This document shows positions 34,185-46,099 of a stretch of DNA of 64,000 bases, piece by piece. Position 1 is the stretch's first letter, and the number at the start of each line of letters is the position of its first letter. The notes beneath the pieces were generated by a model, which saw only the letters and a list, made by a program, of their open reading frames with translations, had not been told where the DNA came from and searched no databases. Origin of the DNA: Lamellibrachia columna (taxonomy: Eukaryota > Annelida > Polychaeta > Sabellida > Siboglinidae); the NCBI GenBank assembly GCA_963662155.1, contig OY759261.1, positions 36,001,522 through 36,065,521 of the forward strand, given 5' to 3'. The translations under genes were made by a program, and so were the position numbers.

Positions 34185-34405
34185 CACAGAAAATAGGTCA
34201 ATTTAGTGCATACATACTCACTAGGATGTGCTGCATGGATAGAATGTAGGTCAACTATTACATACATACTCATTAAAGGTGCTGCTTGGAAGGAGAATAG
34301 GTCAAGTTAATAGATATGCAATCAATAGACAATGATTGAAAGAAATGTAGGTAAAGTTAATACATACATACGCACTGTTTTGGTAGGAAAACAGGTCAAG
34401 TCACT
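34185..34405 (+). repeat. degenerate minisatellite of about 60 bp
   Basis: About four diverged units built around AATAGGTCAAGTTAATACAT and CATACTCACT words. Confidence 0.6.
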
Positions 34406-34789
34406 TTTTAGGAAGCGAATGTTATACATGATACACGCGCAGGGCGATAATTCATGTTTTTAATTTTAACACGCAAACTGCTTTGGTTACTAGGCGTTAG
34501 GGGAGCTGTTTTACAAAATAATAATTGATTCAGTAGCCGCTAGGGGCGTTTATAACACCAAAACTGTCCACAAAGGGGCGCTTCCTTAGTGCGGCCACTA
34601 TACTCCATATAGTGTACTCGTGATTGTTCGGTTGCTAGGCACCAGGGGCGCGGTTTTCAGTAGTTCCAGATTGGCCATTAGGAGGGCCACCAATACAACA
34701 TCTGATCAACAGGTGGCACTTGGTAGATACTGACATCACATTGGTGGTTGCAGGCGCCACCAACCAACAATACTTCTTTTTAAAGGACC

Positions 34790-35452
34790 TCCCTACTACT
34801 CGCATTTGAAGGATTTCTCCGTAGTAAGTGTACGCATGTGAACGGCTAAACAACAACACTTCCTTTTAAAGGACCTCCCTATTACTCACATTTGAAGGAT
34901 TTCTCCGCAGTATGTGAAAGCATGTGAAAGGCTAATGTAGTAGAACGACAACACTGCGCCCACAAGTGTAACACTGGCAAGGTTTTTACTCAGTATTGAA
35001 ATTGGAAATGTATCTTGAAGCTTCTATTCCAGACATGCTTCAATCCACAATTGTCACACCTGATTGGCTTCTAATCAGAGTGAGTACGAACATAACATTT
35101 CATACATCCACTACCTGCAAACTGTAATCCACATGCGTCACATGTCAATGGTTTCTAACCAGTTTGAGTGGACAGATTACTTGAAATGTCCACTACTGAC
35201 AAACTGTAATCTACATATATCACGCCTACGTATATAACGTCACGTCACATTAAATTACCAAGCAGAGCAAAATAAGCACAAGAAATGTTACACTTGAAGT
35301 ATTTCTCACCAAGTGCGAATATGTCTCGTCAAAATTCCTCTTTAAGCAAACTGTGATCCACACGTGCCACACTTATCGCTTTTATCACCAGTATAAGTAC
35401 TCATCTTCAACTTTCCATTTTCAGCAAACTATGATCCACACGTGTCACACGT
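34790..35452 (-). pseudogene. decayed extra fingers downstream of zinc-finger gene B
   Basis: Beyond the stop of gene B the minus strand continues as a finger array with stops and frameshifts: TCDTCGS with a stop then FAENGKLK, KCGTCGSQFA with a stop then RGILTRHIRT, CDACGLQFAGSGCMKC, and finally AFHMLSHTAEKSFKCE with a stop at about 34797. About six fingers are recognisable. The ancestral protein therefore had at least 20 fingers, and the present stop at 35453 is secondary. Confidence 0.65.
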
Positions 35453-36808
35453 CTAGGATTTCTCACCAGTATGAGTGCGGATATGTCTCTTCAAAGTGTC
35501 TCTGTCAGCAAATTGTGATTCACACGAATCACACTTGAAGGATTTCTCACCAGTATGAGTGCGGATATGTCTCTTCAAAGTGTCTCTGTTAGCAAATTGT
35601 GATTCACACGAATCACACTTGAAGGGTTTCTCACCAGTATGAGAGCGGATATGTCTCTTCAAAGTGTCTGTGTTTGCAAACTGTGATTCACACGTACCAC
35701 ACTTGAAAGGTTTCTCACCAGTATGAGTGCGGATATGTCTCTTCAAATTGTCTGTGTTTGCAAATTGTGATCCACACGTACCACACTTGAAAGGTTTCTC
35801 ACCAGTATGAGTGCGGATATGTCTCTTCAAATTTGCACTTTCAGCAAACTGTAATCCACATGCGTCACACTTGTAGGGCTTCTCATCAGTATGCTTGCGC
35901 ATATGACCCTTCAAATGTCCACGCTGGGCAAACTGTGACCCACACGTGTCACACTTGAAGGGTTTCTCACCAGTATGAGTGCGGATATGATTATTTAAAG
36001 TTCCTCTTTCAGCAAACTGTGACCCACAAGTGTCACACTTGAAGGCTTTCTCGCCAGTATGAGTGCGGATATGACGCTTCAAAATGTCTCTGTCAGCAAA
36101 CTGTGATTCACACGTATCACACTTGAAGGGTTTCTCACCAGTATGAGAGCGAATATGTCTGTTCAAATTTCCTGTGTTAGCAAACTGTGATCCACACGTA
36201 TCACACTTGAAGGGTTTCTCACCAGTATGAGTGCGGATATGACGCTTCAAAATGTCTCTGTCAGCAAACTGTGATTCACACGTATCACACTTGAAGGGTT
36301 TCTCACCAGTATGAGAGCGAATATGTCTGTTCAAATTTCCGGTGTTAGCAAACTGTGATCCACACGTATCACACTTGAAGGGTTTCTCACCAGTATGAGT
36401 GCGGATATGTAGCTTCAAATTTCCTTTGTGAGCAAACTGTGATCCGCATGTATCACACGTGAATGGTTTCTCACCAGTATGAGTGCGGATATGTATCTTC
36501 AATGGTCTACTTTCAGCGAACTGTGATCCACACGTATCACACTTGAAGGGTTTCTCACCAGTATGAGTGCGGATATGTCTCTTCAAATTTCCTTTGTGAG
36601 CAAACTGTGAACCGCATGTATCACACTTGAATGGTTTCTCACCAGTATGAGTGCGGATATGTCTGATCAATGATTTACTTCCAGCAAACTGTGATCCACA
36701 TATATAACATTTACAGATTTTCTTCCTAGTTTTAGTGCGCATGTGCATATTTAGCGAGCTTCTCGATGTGAAGTTTGCCAAATAAATCTCATCTCTGGAC
36801 GATGTCAT
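35453..36808 (-). CDS. C2H2 zinc-finger protein B, 15 fingers
   Basis: A 451-residue frame starting MTSSRDEIYLANFTSRSSLN. A degenerate finger-like leader (residues 14-28, cysteines absent) is followed by 15 C2H2 fingers with [16 protein letters not shown] linkers from about residue 34 to the end. Fingers 5-6 and 7-8 are identical in protein. Base-contacting positions vary (for example HGNR, NGNR, DDIR), with Arg at helix position 6 in most. Likely a nuclear sequence-specific DNA-binding protein; no KRAB, BTB or SET domain is visible in the window. The start lies in the exon whose acceptor should fall near 36930, and a conserved 5' block at 37470-37536 may be an upstream exon. The stop follows TGEKS, and fingers continue in decayed form beyond it. 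Confidence 0.8.
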   Translation of the reverse strand: MTSSRDEIYLANFTSRSSLNMHMRTKTRKKICKCYICGSQFAGSKSLIRHIRTHTGEKPFKCDTCGSQFAHKGNLKRHIRTHTGEKPFKCDTCGSQFAESRPLKIHIRTHTGEKPFTCDTCGSQFAHKGNLKLHIRTHTGEKPFKCDTCGSQFANTGNLNRHIRSHTGEKPFKCDTCESQFADRDILKRHIRTHTGEKPFKCDTCGSQFANTGNLNRHIRSHTGEKPFKCDTCESQFADRDILKRHIRTHTGEKAFKCDTCGSQFAERGTLNNHIRTHTGEKPFKCDTCGSQFAQRGHLKGHMRKHTDEKPYKCDACGLQFAESANLKRHIRTHTGEKPFKCGTCGSQFANTDNLKRHIRTHTGEKPFKCGTCESQFANTDTLKRHIRSHTGEKPFKCDSCESQFANRDTLKRHIRTHTGEKSFKCDSCESQFADRDTLKRHIRTHTGEKS

Positions 36809-36879
36809 TATCGTGTGACTGGCCTAGCTCTTTGAATGACAACTTATTGTAAAGCATGTGCTACTTGGGACACGGCACT

Positions 36880-37060
36880 GTGTTGTTGAAGTCAGAATAT
36901 GTTGACAAGTAGACCGTGTAGTGACATTGCTGACACTTCTACAACAGATGTCGCAAATATCAGATAAACAAATGTAACAATTAACATGTCTACATCAAAC
37001 AGATACAATACTAACATACATGCAACATACATACATTAAATTACATATCTAATATATATA

Positions 37061-37156
<96 letters not shown>

Positions 37157-37560
37157 AATTAGAAACATGCCCTCTCAGAGGGGAAAGAAATTATACGTGT
37201 AAGTAAAAAAATTTCGGTATACTGTGACAATTTATGTGAATTATGTATAAATAATATGTTAAATGATAAAAAAAGTAAGTACATGGAACATAATATTTAT
37301 CTTCTACAGATCTACAGAAAACTAAATTAATGACACTACTTATCTATTGATTTTGCGAAAAAAGTATAAAACAAAATTGCTATCTGACAAGTGCGTGGCA
37401 CGCATATACGAAACATTGCCTGACTGTTGATAATCCAATGCCTTCCTTGTATATTTGCCACCTGGTTTGAGCTGCGTTTTTTAGAAAACATCTCGTTGAA
37501 ACTGGGATAGTCCAACACAGCCAACTTAAATACCAAATCTAAAGATCAAAATAATATTTT
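36880..37560 (-). repeat. zinc-finger 5' flank duplicate (unit B)
   Basis: Aligns with 62520-63400 (unit C) and partly with 26380-26700 (unit A). Shared blocks are CTGACACTTCTACAACAGAT, ATCAGATAAACAAATGTAA and AACATCTCGTTGAAA. On the minus strand the last reads FNEMFSKK (B, C) or FNETFSNQ (A), a possible short 5' coding exon. A TA run (37062-37141) with a TG tail interrupts it. Confidence 0.65.
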
Positions 37561-37614
37561 TTCGATTGCAACAGAAGTACGTAAGGTATTATTAAACAAA
37601 TTGTGCATATATTA

Positions 37615-37680
37615 TTTAACTTCACATCGGGAGCTCATTAAACATGCAAATGCGTACTAACACTGTGACTAGGAAGAAAT
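37615..37680 (+). pseudogene. inverted remnant of the zinc-finger exon start (unit B)
   Basis: Plus-strand sequence matches the start of the zinc-finger exon, which is on the minus strand in the genes: CTTCACATCGGGAGCTCATT then AAACATGCAAATGCG, corresponding to [14 protein letters not shown]. It breaks off where the LINE 5' sequence starts. The same junction exists at 63455-63520. Confidence 0.6.
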
Positions 37681-39710
37681 AAATAGGACAACTGTGGGTC
37701 CGAGCTTGCTACATATAGTATTGAAAATCTTGGAACAGCAGTGATTTGAATGTGGTTTGAATGTGGTTTGAATGTGTCACAGATGGTTCGGCCATACACG
37801 CCTCGGTCCACTCCGAAACAGGTCAACAGGTTTCTACCGGAGTAGATGGTACGGTCAACAAAACAGCGGCGGAATGGTTAAGAAAAAAATCAACTCTCGG
37901 CGAAAACATAGCATTGTCGCTCACGCTATGTCAAAGCGTCACACTTCACTGAACGCTAGATGTCGATTGTCGCAGTTAAGATGTCGGCTAACATGATAAG
38001 TGACATAATCCAGTCGTGTTTCACAGCGGAAATTGAAAAACTGAAGTTGTCGCAGGGCTCTTCTACAATGCCACGGAAGGTGGTCGGGCCCGTGGTAAGT
38101 CTCCTAGTGTCACTGAGCCCGAACACCTGGTTTCGGAGGTGATGGAACAAGTAGATCAAATTCTCATAAAAACTATGTGTGCTGCCATGAGCCACCACAT
38201 GACCAACCTAAGAGATCTGCTGGCGTTGAAAGAGGACAGCATTCGTGCCTTAGAAGACAGGGTGGACATTCTAGAGGCGACCAGGCGAGAGCAGCACTTT
38301 CGTTGTCCCAACCGCTGCTTCCAGGGCATTCCCGAGGCCGAAAGAGAGTGTACCAACGATCTGGTGATCGCCACAGTGAATGAGAAGATGGGATTGAAAC
38401 CGACAGTGGCGCAACTGGAGCGCAGCCACCACCTTGGCCCAAAGAAGAACGTAAACGGTCGCACCCGGAAACGCGCAACCATTGTGTGTTTTCGGAGCGA
38501 GGCGGCCCGGTACGAGGTGTACAGGGTACGAGGTGTACAGGGTACGAGCCCAACACACGCAGAATAACACGGCGAACAAAGACGAGGCCATCTTCATCAA
38601 CCAAGATCTAACCGCGAAACGAGGAGGTCTGGCCTACAGAACCAAACTGCTAAAACATAACAAAACAATGGCTGACTGCTGGGCGTATTCCGAAAGGGTG
38701 CTTATTAAAAACACTCAGTGGCGTGATGGCGTGATAAAGGAGATTCACACGACCAAAGACCTTGACAACGTGTACAGGGGTTATGCCTCAGTTCGACTTC
38801 GAATGTAGGGCATAGTAAGTTTAGATATAGGACGTTTAAAAAAATCATATGATCTGACAAAAGTGCAATTGTGCAGGGACATTACCAGGTTTGCCGGTGG
38901 AAGTTGTTGAGAGGGAAATGGTGGATTTTTAGATGATTTTAATAGGCGGAAGGATCTTTGTAATTTGTTTTGGCCACTAGACATGCGTGCATCGTAATTC
39001 ATGCCAATATTGGTAAACATTGAGGGGTATTGCACATACAGGCATATTACAAGAGTTATAAATGTCTAATTTTTACAAAACTCGACCAGCATGTCAGTGG
39101 GATGATGACAGCGGCTGGCGAAAACTTTTAGAATTTTTGAGAGTCACGTTTTCTTATAATTATGCAAAATGTTAAGATGGCCGCCAATGGGAAATGTAAC
39201 TGTAGGCTGAATCCTACAGCGGCAAGCACTGGTGCTCTAATAATGGGGGGTTTTGTTTTTGCTTTCACTTCTGTGATGAAGTCATCGCATTTCAGATTCT
39301 AATATTAATGCATTATTAGTATTCGTAACTACACATGACGCAAATTATTTGCAGTGGTTTTTCTTTTTACTCATACCATTGGTTTAACACGATGCAATTT
39401 ACTTGTAGTGTTCTTCTCGCTGTTTATAATGCAGTATAATTATTTGTGTTGTTGTCCCCCCATAACTTATTAAACTATTTAATTCCATGTATACGTTTTA
39501 GATTTAATGCCCTTAAATTTAAATTGTTCTTGTATTTTAACTGTTTAATTTGATGTATTATTTTTAGTTGTATTGTTCTTAATATATGTATTATCTTAAT
39601 TATTTAACTGCATATATACGTTTAGCTGTATTATTATTGTACTGTAAAGCACCAGAGAGCACTATGTGATCATGGCGCTATATAAAAATCGTATTTTATT
39701 TAAGTTTAAG
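37680..39710 (+). mobile_element. LINE with 5' region and ORF1, ORF2 missing
   Basis: The 5' region (37700-38067) matches 63530-63930. ORF1 follows, and after 38810 there is no recognisable endonuclease or reverse transcriptase. A 3'-type end with CTGTAAAGCACCAGAGAG and ATGGCGCTATATAAAAATCG lies at 39640-39705. I infer one element with a large internal deletion, although the tail could belong to a second insertion. Confidence 0.55.
38068..38808 (+). pseudogene. LINE ORF1 protein, two frameshifts
   Basis: An L1/Tx1-type ORF1 protein: short basic N-terminus, coiled-coil-like segment (LRDLLALKEDSIRALEDRVD), RRM-like part (FQGIPEAERECTNDLVIATV, LERSHHLGPKK, KRATIVCFRS) and C-terminal domain (INQDLTAKRGGLAYRTKLLK, CWAYSERVLIKN). 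ORF1 proteins bind the element RNA as trimers. Compared with the copy starting at 63931, one G is missing near 38078. A 16-bp tandem duplication (38509-38524, 38525-38540) shifts the frame again. These two lesions fully account for the change of frames. Confidence 0.75.
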
Positions 39711-40430
39711 TGTCTTTGTATTGAATATTATGATTTAGTTTCTCTGTTTTTGTTTGCATAATGCATAATTATGCAAATCTGCAATGTGTTTATTGTTTTT
39801 TTCACCGGTACTTTTTTATGAAAAGGATGCCAATCTTGAATATTATTTAATTAATATCGTAATTAATTTACCAACGGGAAGACCGCCCATTAGAATCTTT
39901 TCTAAAGCTTCTTTTCTTACAATACATTTACTTGTTAAATTTTATTGTTGCACATACAGCTGTGATAACATGTTATACAACATGTAGAATGCTAAAATGT
40001 GGATTACTGTGGTAAAAGTAGGTTTTTCGTTTACAGTAGACGGTCAGCTATGAATGCACATTTTTCAAAAGCAATTATTCATTTGAACAATGTTAGTAAA
40101 TGCATAATTTCCCTAATTACAAAGAGGCACTAACATAAATTCTTTATTTCATATACTATAGTTAAAAGAAGCAACCGATGATGATAATATGTTTTGTTAT
40201 GTCTTAGGGAAATATTTCCTGTTCCTGTTCCAACACGTCATTCCCCATATTATGAGCTTGACAACTTTAAATTATCGGCCGAAAGAAATAAAAACGTTTT
40301 AGTACACTAAGCTCAAATGTAGAATCTATCAATTCAAAATTATGCGAAATAGAAGCCTTCTTAGACGAACTTAATCAGATACAATTTTAAATTAGCTGAA
40401 TATGCCTACAGGTAAGTTGGCTTTCATATA
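39711..40430. other. AT-rich intergenic DNA
   Basis: No gene, RNA or clear repeat recognised. Confidence 0.4.
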
Positions 40431-40439
40431 TTGATGACT

Positions 40440-43150
40440 TATCACTTCTGCAGATCGAGGGATACCACTGCATTACACAAGGCAAAACATGCAGCAACAA
40501 AGGTGGGCTAGTCATTTATTTAAACAAAACATTTAACTACAAAATAATGTCCCTAAATCAGTTTTAACACCAGAAAGGACAGTTAAAGGTAAAACAACAG
40601 GTGGTGGGCTCTTAAAAGATAAAATAATAGGAAATATTTACCGACCACCAAGAGATCTCAACGAAAATTATAATTTTTTTTAGTTTTTTTGTGAATACAC
40701 ACCAATTATATCATTCTTTAATTAAACAAAATCCGATGTCGTTATTGCAGGTGTTTTTAATATAAACCTTTTTATAATAAAAGAAAAGGAGGTTTTGGTG
40801 ATTATTTTTATATATTAGTATATTATAGTTTTTACTTTTACCCCCATATTACACTTCCTACAAGGTTTTCAAACAATAATGAAACTCTAATAGATAAAAT
40901 TTTCTGTAAATTAGCCGACTCTACAATAAAGCCTACGCCAGATATTCTAACTAAATAATTATTGGACCAGCGGTGGTATTTTGCCTTTCTAAGCACAGTT
41001 CCACACGAGGAACCATCAACAAAACATATTAAAATTAAAATACAAAATCAAAAGGCAATCTCCAATTTCACACATGAAATCATCCCATCAGAAATTTACA
41101 ATATATTTAATCAATTGCCTTCTGCCGACACAAACATAAATGATAATACCCTAGATGAATCAATTAAATAATTAAGTTCAAAAAACATAACAACAAAAAG
41201 TCAACATAGATTACTCTAGGTTTGTTCAAATCTATACGATACAGAGACAAGTTACATAACAACATTCAAAACGACGCAGTTTGGTTCACCTGAACACTTT
41301 GTAATTCTGACTAACCTGACAACGTATAATAGCATTCTTTAAAAAGCATACGCACAGAACAAATGCATGAATCATGTGTTAAAAAAGCAAACATAAAAAA
41401 ACTTGGGGAAACTATAAATAATATTCTTTCTAGAACACACGAAAAGAAAACGTTCCCTAAATCATGTATAACTAATGCAGAAGTCATAACAAACAAGACG
41501 GCCATTGCAAACACATTTAATTTTTTATACCAATATTGGCCCAAATCAAGCCATAAAATATGTAATCCCATAAATAAAACATTTCAGATATTACCTGAAA
41601 GAAAAAAATACCAATTGATTAAATTTTTAACATATTGACGAAGAAACAATTTCTAAAACAACAGATAATATACACCTAAAAACAAGTTGTGTGTATGATG
41701 ATTTTTCATTACGATTATTACACTCAGTTAAACCGGCACTGATAAATCATTAACACTAATTACGAATCAAATATTAACTATGGGTATCTTCCCTGACAAA
41801 CTTAAAATTGCTCAAGTGATTCCAATTAAAAAGGTGACAATACCCAACTGCAAACAAATATCCCTCATACCAGTTATTTCAACAATAACTGAAAAGATTT
41901 ACACCAAGCTAAATATATTTTTGTTATACAAAATCTCTTGTTCGATAACCAATATGGATTTGGAACAGAACATCGCACCAAATTTGCTGCTCTTGAATTA
42001 ACTGATAGAATAATGGCACAAATGGATAACAATGAAACACATAACTATTTACTTGGACCTTTCCAATGCATTAGAACCACTAGATCATACAGTATTATTA
42101 GAACAATTACAATATTATGGCGTAAAGGGAGTAGCTTTAAGTTTAATAAAGGGAGTAGCTGTAAGTTTAATAAGAGATCATCTAACAAAAAGAAAACAGT
42201 AAGTGGAAATAGAGAATGTCAAATCAGAAATGCTTACTATTTCAACAGGCGTACCTCAAGATTCGAATCTAGGTCCACTATTGTTTATTATATACATTAA
42301 ATTTAATTACTTTGCCAAGGCCAAAGTTCTATTTTATAATGTATGCCGATGATACCACTCTCTCAAGTATACTAGATTCATTTCCCCATTAGTGAACAAA
42401 GTGGAAATGCAGACTTTGTGTTATTAATATAGAACTGAACAAAGTTGGTGAATGGCTAAAACTAAACAAATTGTGTATCAACTTTAACAAAACAAAGCAT
42501 ATGATTTTCAAAACAACCAGAAGAAAAGTTGTGACTTCCTCTTTACTAAAAAAAGATAACATAATTATTGAGTGTTTTAATTCACTTTTCTTGGAATAAG
42601 TTTTAATGAGCAACTTAACTGAAAAATTCACATAGACAAAATTTCAAATAGGTTTTCAAGGACGATTGGTAATCAAGATAGACTAAAAAGGTTATTACCT
42701 CTTAATATAATGGTCATATTATACAAAACACTGATATTGCCACACTTAAACAATGACATAATGGTATGGGGCTACAAATGTGATAGAATACAAAAACTTC
42801 AAAAGAAACTATACAAAAATATAATGCTCACACTAAACCACTTTTCAAAGGTCTTCAATTACTCAAAGTAGAACACCTATTAAAATAACAAGAATTAAAA
42901 TTGTATCATAAATTAAAACACTACAAACATATTGTCTACCTTCAAAACTTACAACTTCAACAGTACAATAGTATTCACAATTATTACACACGTGGACAAT
43001 ACAACATACAAACAACCAGGGAACAACACGTATTTGCGGAAAAAGGATCATATACACTTTGCTACATATGATCAATAATGCATCTGATTTAGTAAAAAAA
43101 CTAAATCTACACACACAATTTACAAGGTTTTGCAACTTATGTTAAATATC
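40440..43150 (+). mobile_element. strongly decayed LINE with endonuclease and RT
   Basis: Plus-strand remnants in order: GGLVIYLNKTFNYKI near 40505 and IGNIYRPPRDLNEN near 40628 (AP-type endonuclease), then a linker with AISNFTHEIIPSEIYNIFNQ near 41060. RT pieces are YGFGTEHRTKFAALELTDRI near 41956 and FIMYADDTTLS near 42330, and LNKVGEWLKLNKLCINFNKT and ILYKTLILPHLNNDIMVWGY mark the thumb. Dozens of stops are present. Motif style differs from the CR1 family; clade not resolved. A repeat tail (43156-43245) follows. Confidence 0.75.
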
Positions 43151-43155
43151 ATTAT

Positions 43156-43161
43156 TGCACA

Positions 43162-43245
<84 letters not shown>
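43156..43245 (+). repeat. (ACGC)n(AC)n microsatellite
   Basis: About a dozen CACG units grade into a pure CA run. It lies at the 3' side of the decayed LINE and may have grown from its tail. Confidence 0.95.
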
Positions 43246-43247
<2 letters not shown>

Positions 43248-43254
43248 ACGATAT

Positions 43255-43825
43255 GACCAAAAGCCCTCTAGGTCAAAATCCCCTAGGTCAAAAGCCCCTT
43301 CGGTCAAAAGCCCTCACATTTTATATATATTTATCTGATATTTTACCCTTGGGTCAAAAGCCCTCTTATTATTTCTTGTGTTGAATAGCCACATTGTAGT
43401 GTAATGAACAGAAACATTTTGATTTACCAACATTTATTTCCAAGGAGTATATTGAACATGATAAGTACATCCATTCACATTCACAGTCATGAGTTGATTC
43501 AAATCATAGTCATTCACATTCATGTTCATGAGTTCATTCAGTACAACTATATAGCATATAGAGATTCACTTCCAGTTTGAGAAACTTCTCTTGTTGCTGT
43601 TTTATATATATATTATATATAGAGATTCACTTCCATGTGATACAATGTCTAATAAAGCACAAATTAATTATTAAAATGTATTATTTTGCTTGATATCATT
43701 CACCAATTTAAAATTATTTATCACATTAATAGTAATATAATAATAATAAATTTATTATTAAATAATAAAAAATCTCAATGTGAAGGCTTTTGACGTATGG
43801 GTTTTTGACCTAGAGGGATTTTGAC
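43255..43825. mobile_element. inverted-repeat element built of GGTCAAAAGCCC words
   Basis: The left end (43255-43318) holds four copies of (G)GTCAAAAGCCC spaced 15-16 bp, with a fifth at 43352. The right end (43779-43825) holds three copies in reverse complement, and the two ends align over about 47 bp. Between them is AT-rich DNA without coding capacity. It resembles a nonautonomous DNA transposon whose ends are arrays of a transposase-binding word; superfamily unknown and target-site duplication not resolved. Confidence 0.65.
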
Positions 43826-43833
43826 TTACAAAC

Positions 43834-43947
<114 letters not shown>

Positions 43948-43995
43948 CTCTGTGTACACTCCGGAATTGTTACATTTGTCAATATGAATTAATAT

Positions 43996-44560
43996 CAGGC
44001 TTGTTAAAAAATGCAAATGCATTTGAATGTTGAGCTTTGGAAAGTGCATTCAAATGCCTCCACGAATTTGTAAATGCATTTGCATTTGAATGCATACCTT
44101 AAACATATGCATTTGAATGCGACCTACAGTCATTTGATTTGTCAAATGCACAATCAAATGCATGCATAATTATTTGAATAATTATTATTGTTAGATTCAC
44201 TTTCACAAGTTCACAATGTGCCATTGAAAAAAGTGCTCTGTAGTGAGCAATATCCTCAGCAGATTATGAAATCATTGTCTGACCTGTGAATACACTTTCA
44301 CAACGTGGTCTTTGAGAAAGTGCTCCGTAGGTCAATGAACATGAAAAGACTAAGTGGTCTATAAGTTGATACATAAGAAATTATATGTTCAATGAAACAA
44401 TGCAGACAAATGACTCCCTTGTGTTGTTGGCATTGTTGGAGTGGGGTGGGGTGGGGTAACAGCTCTTTAGGGCAGAGTAAACATTAGCAATGGCAGCCCT
44501 AAATATCTACAGCCAGAGAGTGATTAGTGGTAGCTGTAATTATCCACAAGGTTATCTTCC
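43996..44560 (+). repeat. dispersed repeat A, copy 2
   Basis: Same order of landmarks as 5715-6350: CAGGCTTGTTAA, GCAAATGCATTTGAATG arrays, CAAATGCACAATCAAATGCA, AGCAGATTATGAAATCATTG, GGGTGGGGTGG and CTAAATATCTACAGCCAGAG. It lacks some of the CAAATGC copies present in copy 1. Confidence 0.7.
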
Positions 44561-45205
44561 CAGTGACCCCACCAGTGAACAGTCTATTGTCTTGGGTTCC
44601 CCTTCCATTCTGGCCTACCTGAATGATTAGCCTTTCATTCCCTGCTATGGTTTCCAGTAAACCATCAATTGTCTATTCCTCCCTCCCATTTCCACTACCT
44701 CTGCAGGACTGGAAATCTGTGACTCGGTGTATGACTCTACAGACATGCTCATGTAGTGGGACTGGTATGTGGTGGGACTAAATGGTTGCAATAAGGTACT
44801 ACTGCATTTATTACATAAATTAATAATGTGTTTGCATATATTACGATGATTTTTCTCCAAAATAGAAATACTTATGCATAAGAGTCAAATAAAGTACATA
44901 AGTCCATGTGCCTGTCTGTCTGATCCTGAAATCCGCGTCAGAATTGAAATCAGCTACAGTCGTTTCGGCCCATCGGCGGAATTCTACGACAGTCGTTTCG
45001 GCCGCGTTATATATCATGTGAAATATGATTGCGCACAGATACATATACTCGTACATGTTCACACACACATATGGGCATTCATGTAATAATAGCAGGGGTG
45101 GATATAGCCTCATTGGCGGGGGGTTTCAGTCAGTCATAGTTTGTTATACTTACGAACCGGAAGGGGGGACGGTACGACACACGTCCTTCTACTTACAGAA
45201 GGGTT
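44561..45205. other. intergenic DNA
   Basis: No gene recognised. The word CAGTCGTTTCGGCC occurs twice about 40 bp apart (44957 and 44990), which may be part of an unrecognised repeat. Confidence 0.35.
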
Positions 45206-45210
45206 AATAT

Positions 45211-45979
45211 CAAGGTTGTTTGATTTAAATCATTTCATTTAAATCATTGATTTAAATCATTATTTAAACCACTCTAAAAAATAATTGATTAATGATTTTT
45301 TATTTCCGATTTTTTTAATATTTAGTTACAAGCATCGAGATCAACAAAGTTTTGTGAGTTTTTTAATACAAAAGCATAATGTGCGCACACTTGTGTAGTT
45401 GTATTGTCACCAGATAGCCTGATAGTCAAATGTTTTGTGACATTGCGTATGTTTGACCTATTCCCTTTCTGAATGAAGTGAAGCGACACAAACTTGTCAT
45501 CCAGAGGAAGTATCTTTTCAACACAGAAGCTTGTGCTAGTTGTTTGCAATTCTGTATGTTGACTCAAGTGAGACAATCTAGGCTACAATTGTCTAATAAT
45601 GTACCAGTTTGCAGTCTGGTTAGATATCCCAAACATACATAGAGCCCTGGACAGGTGCTAATCCACCCTCTCAGCAAACAATAACTATCACAGCTACAGC
45701 CACAGACACACAGTATGTTTTCCTTTCCATTATGCAACTACAGGGAGTGAGGCTTTGTGGACATGGTCTAATGTTTTTATATAAGCAAAAATCATGTACC
45801 CTCTGTTAAGACAAGTACCCAAATCGATTTGAATAGAATATATTTGAAAGAGTTTATAATTATAAACATTTATATATAAACGTCTATATACCAGATTAAA
45901 AAATCAAATACAAAAAAATCCGATTTAAATAAAAACAAAATTTTTTTGGAGAAATAAAATCATGTTTTTTTCAACCCTG
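45211..45979. mobile_element. nonautonomous hAT element (CAGGGTTG family), copy 2
   Basis: Left end CAAGGTTG, right end CAACCCTG, flanked by GTTAATAT (45203-45210) and GTTAATAA (45980-45987), a 7-of-8 target-site duplication. Subterminal GATTTAAATCAT words match copy 1 at 30291-30658, as does the inner block AGCATCGAGATCAACAAAGT. It is 769 bp long, about twice copy 1, but still has no transposase frame. Confidence 0.88.
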
Positions 45980-46099
45980 GTTAATAATAGCCAGTCGTTA
46001 ATATTTCAATCTTTACATTGACACTAGTTCCCATGTAAGCCAATGTATGTCAACCTGTCTGGTCTAAGACCAGTCATGTTATGTTTTTTGGAACAAATC

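Noticed and set aside
38156..38604. Long minus-strand frames opposite LINE ORF1
   Set aside because: Shadows of the GC-richer ORF1 coding sequence.
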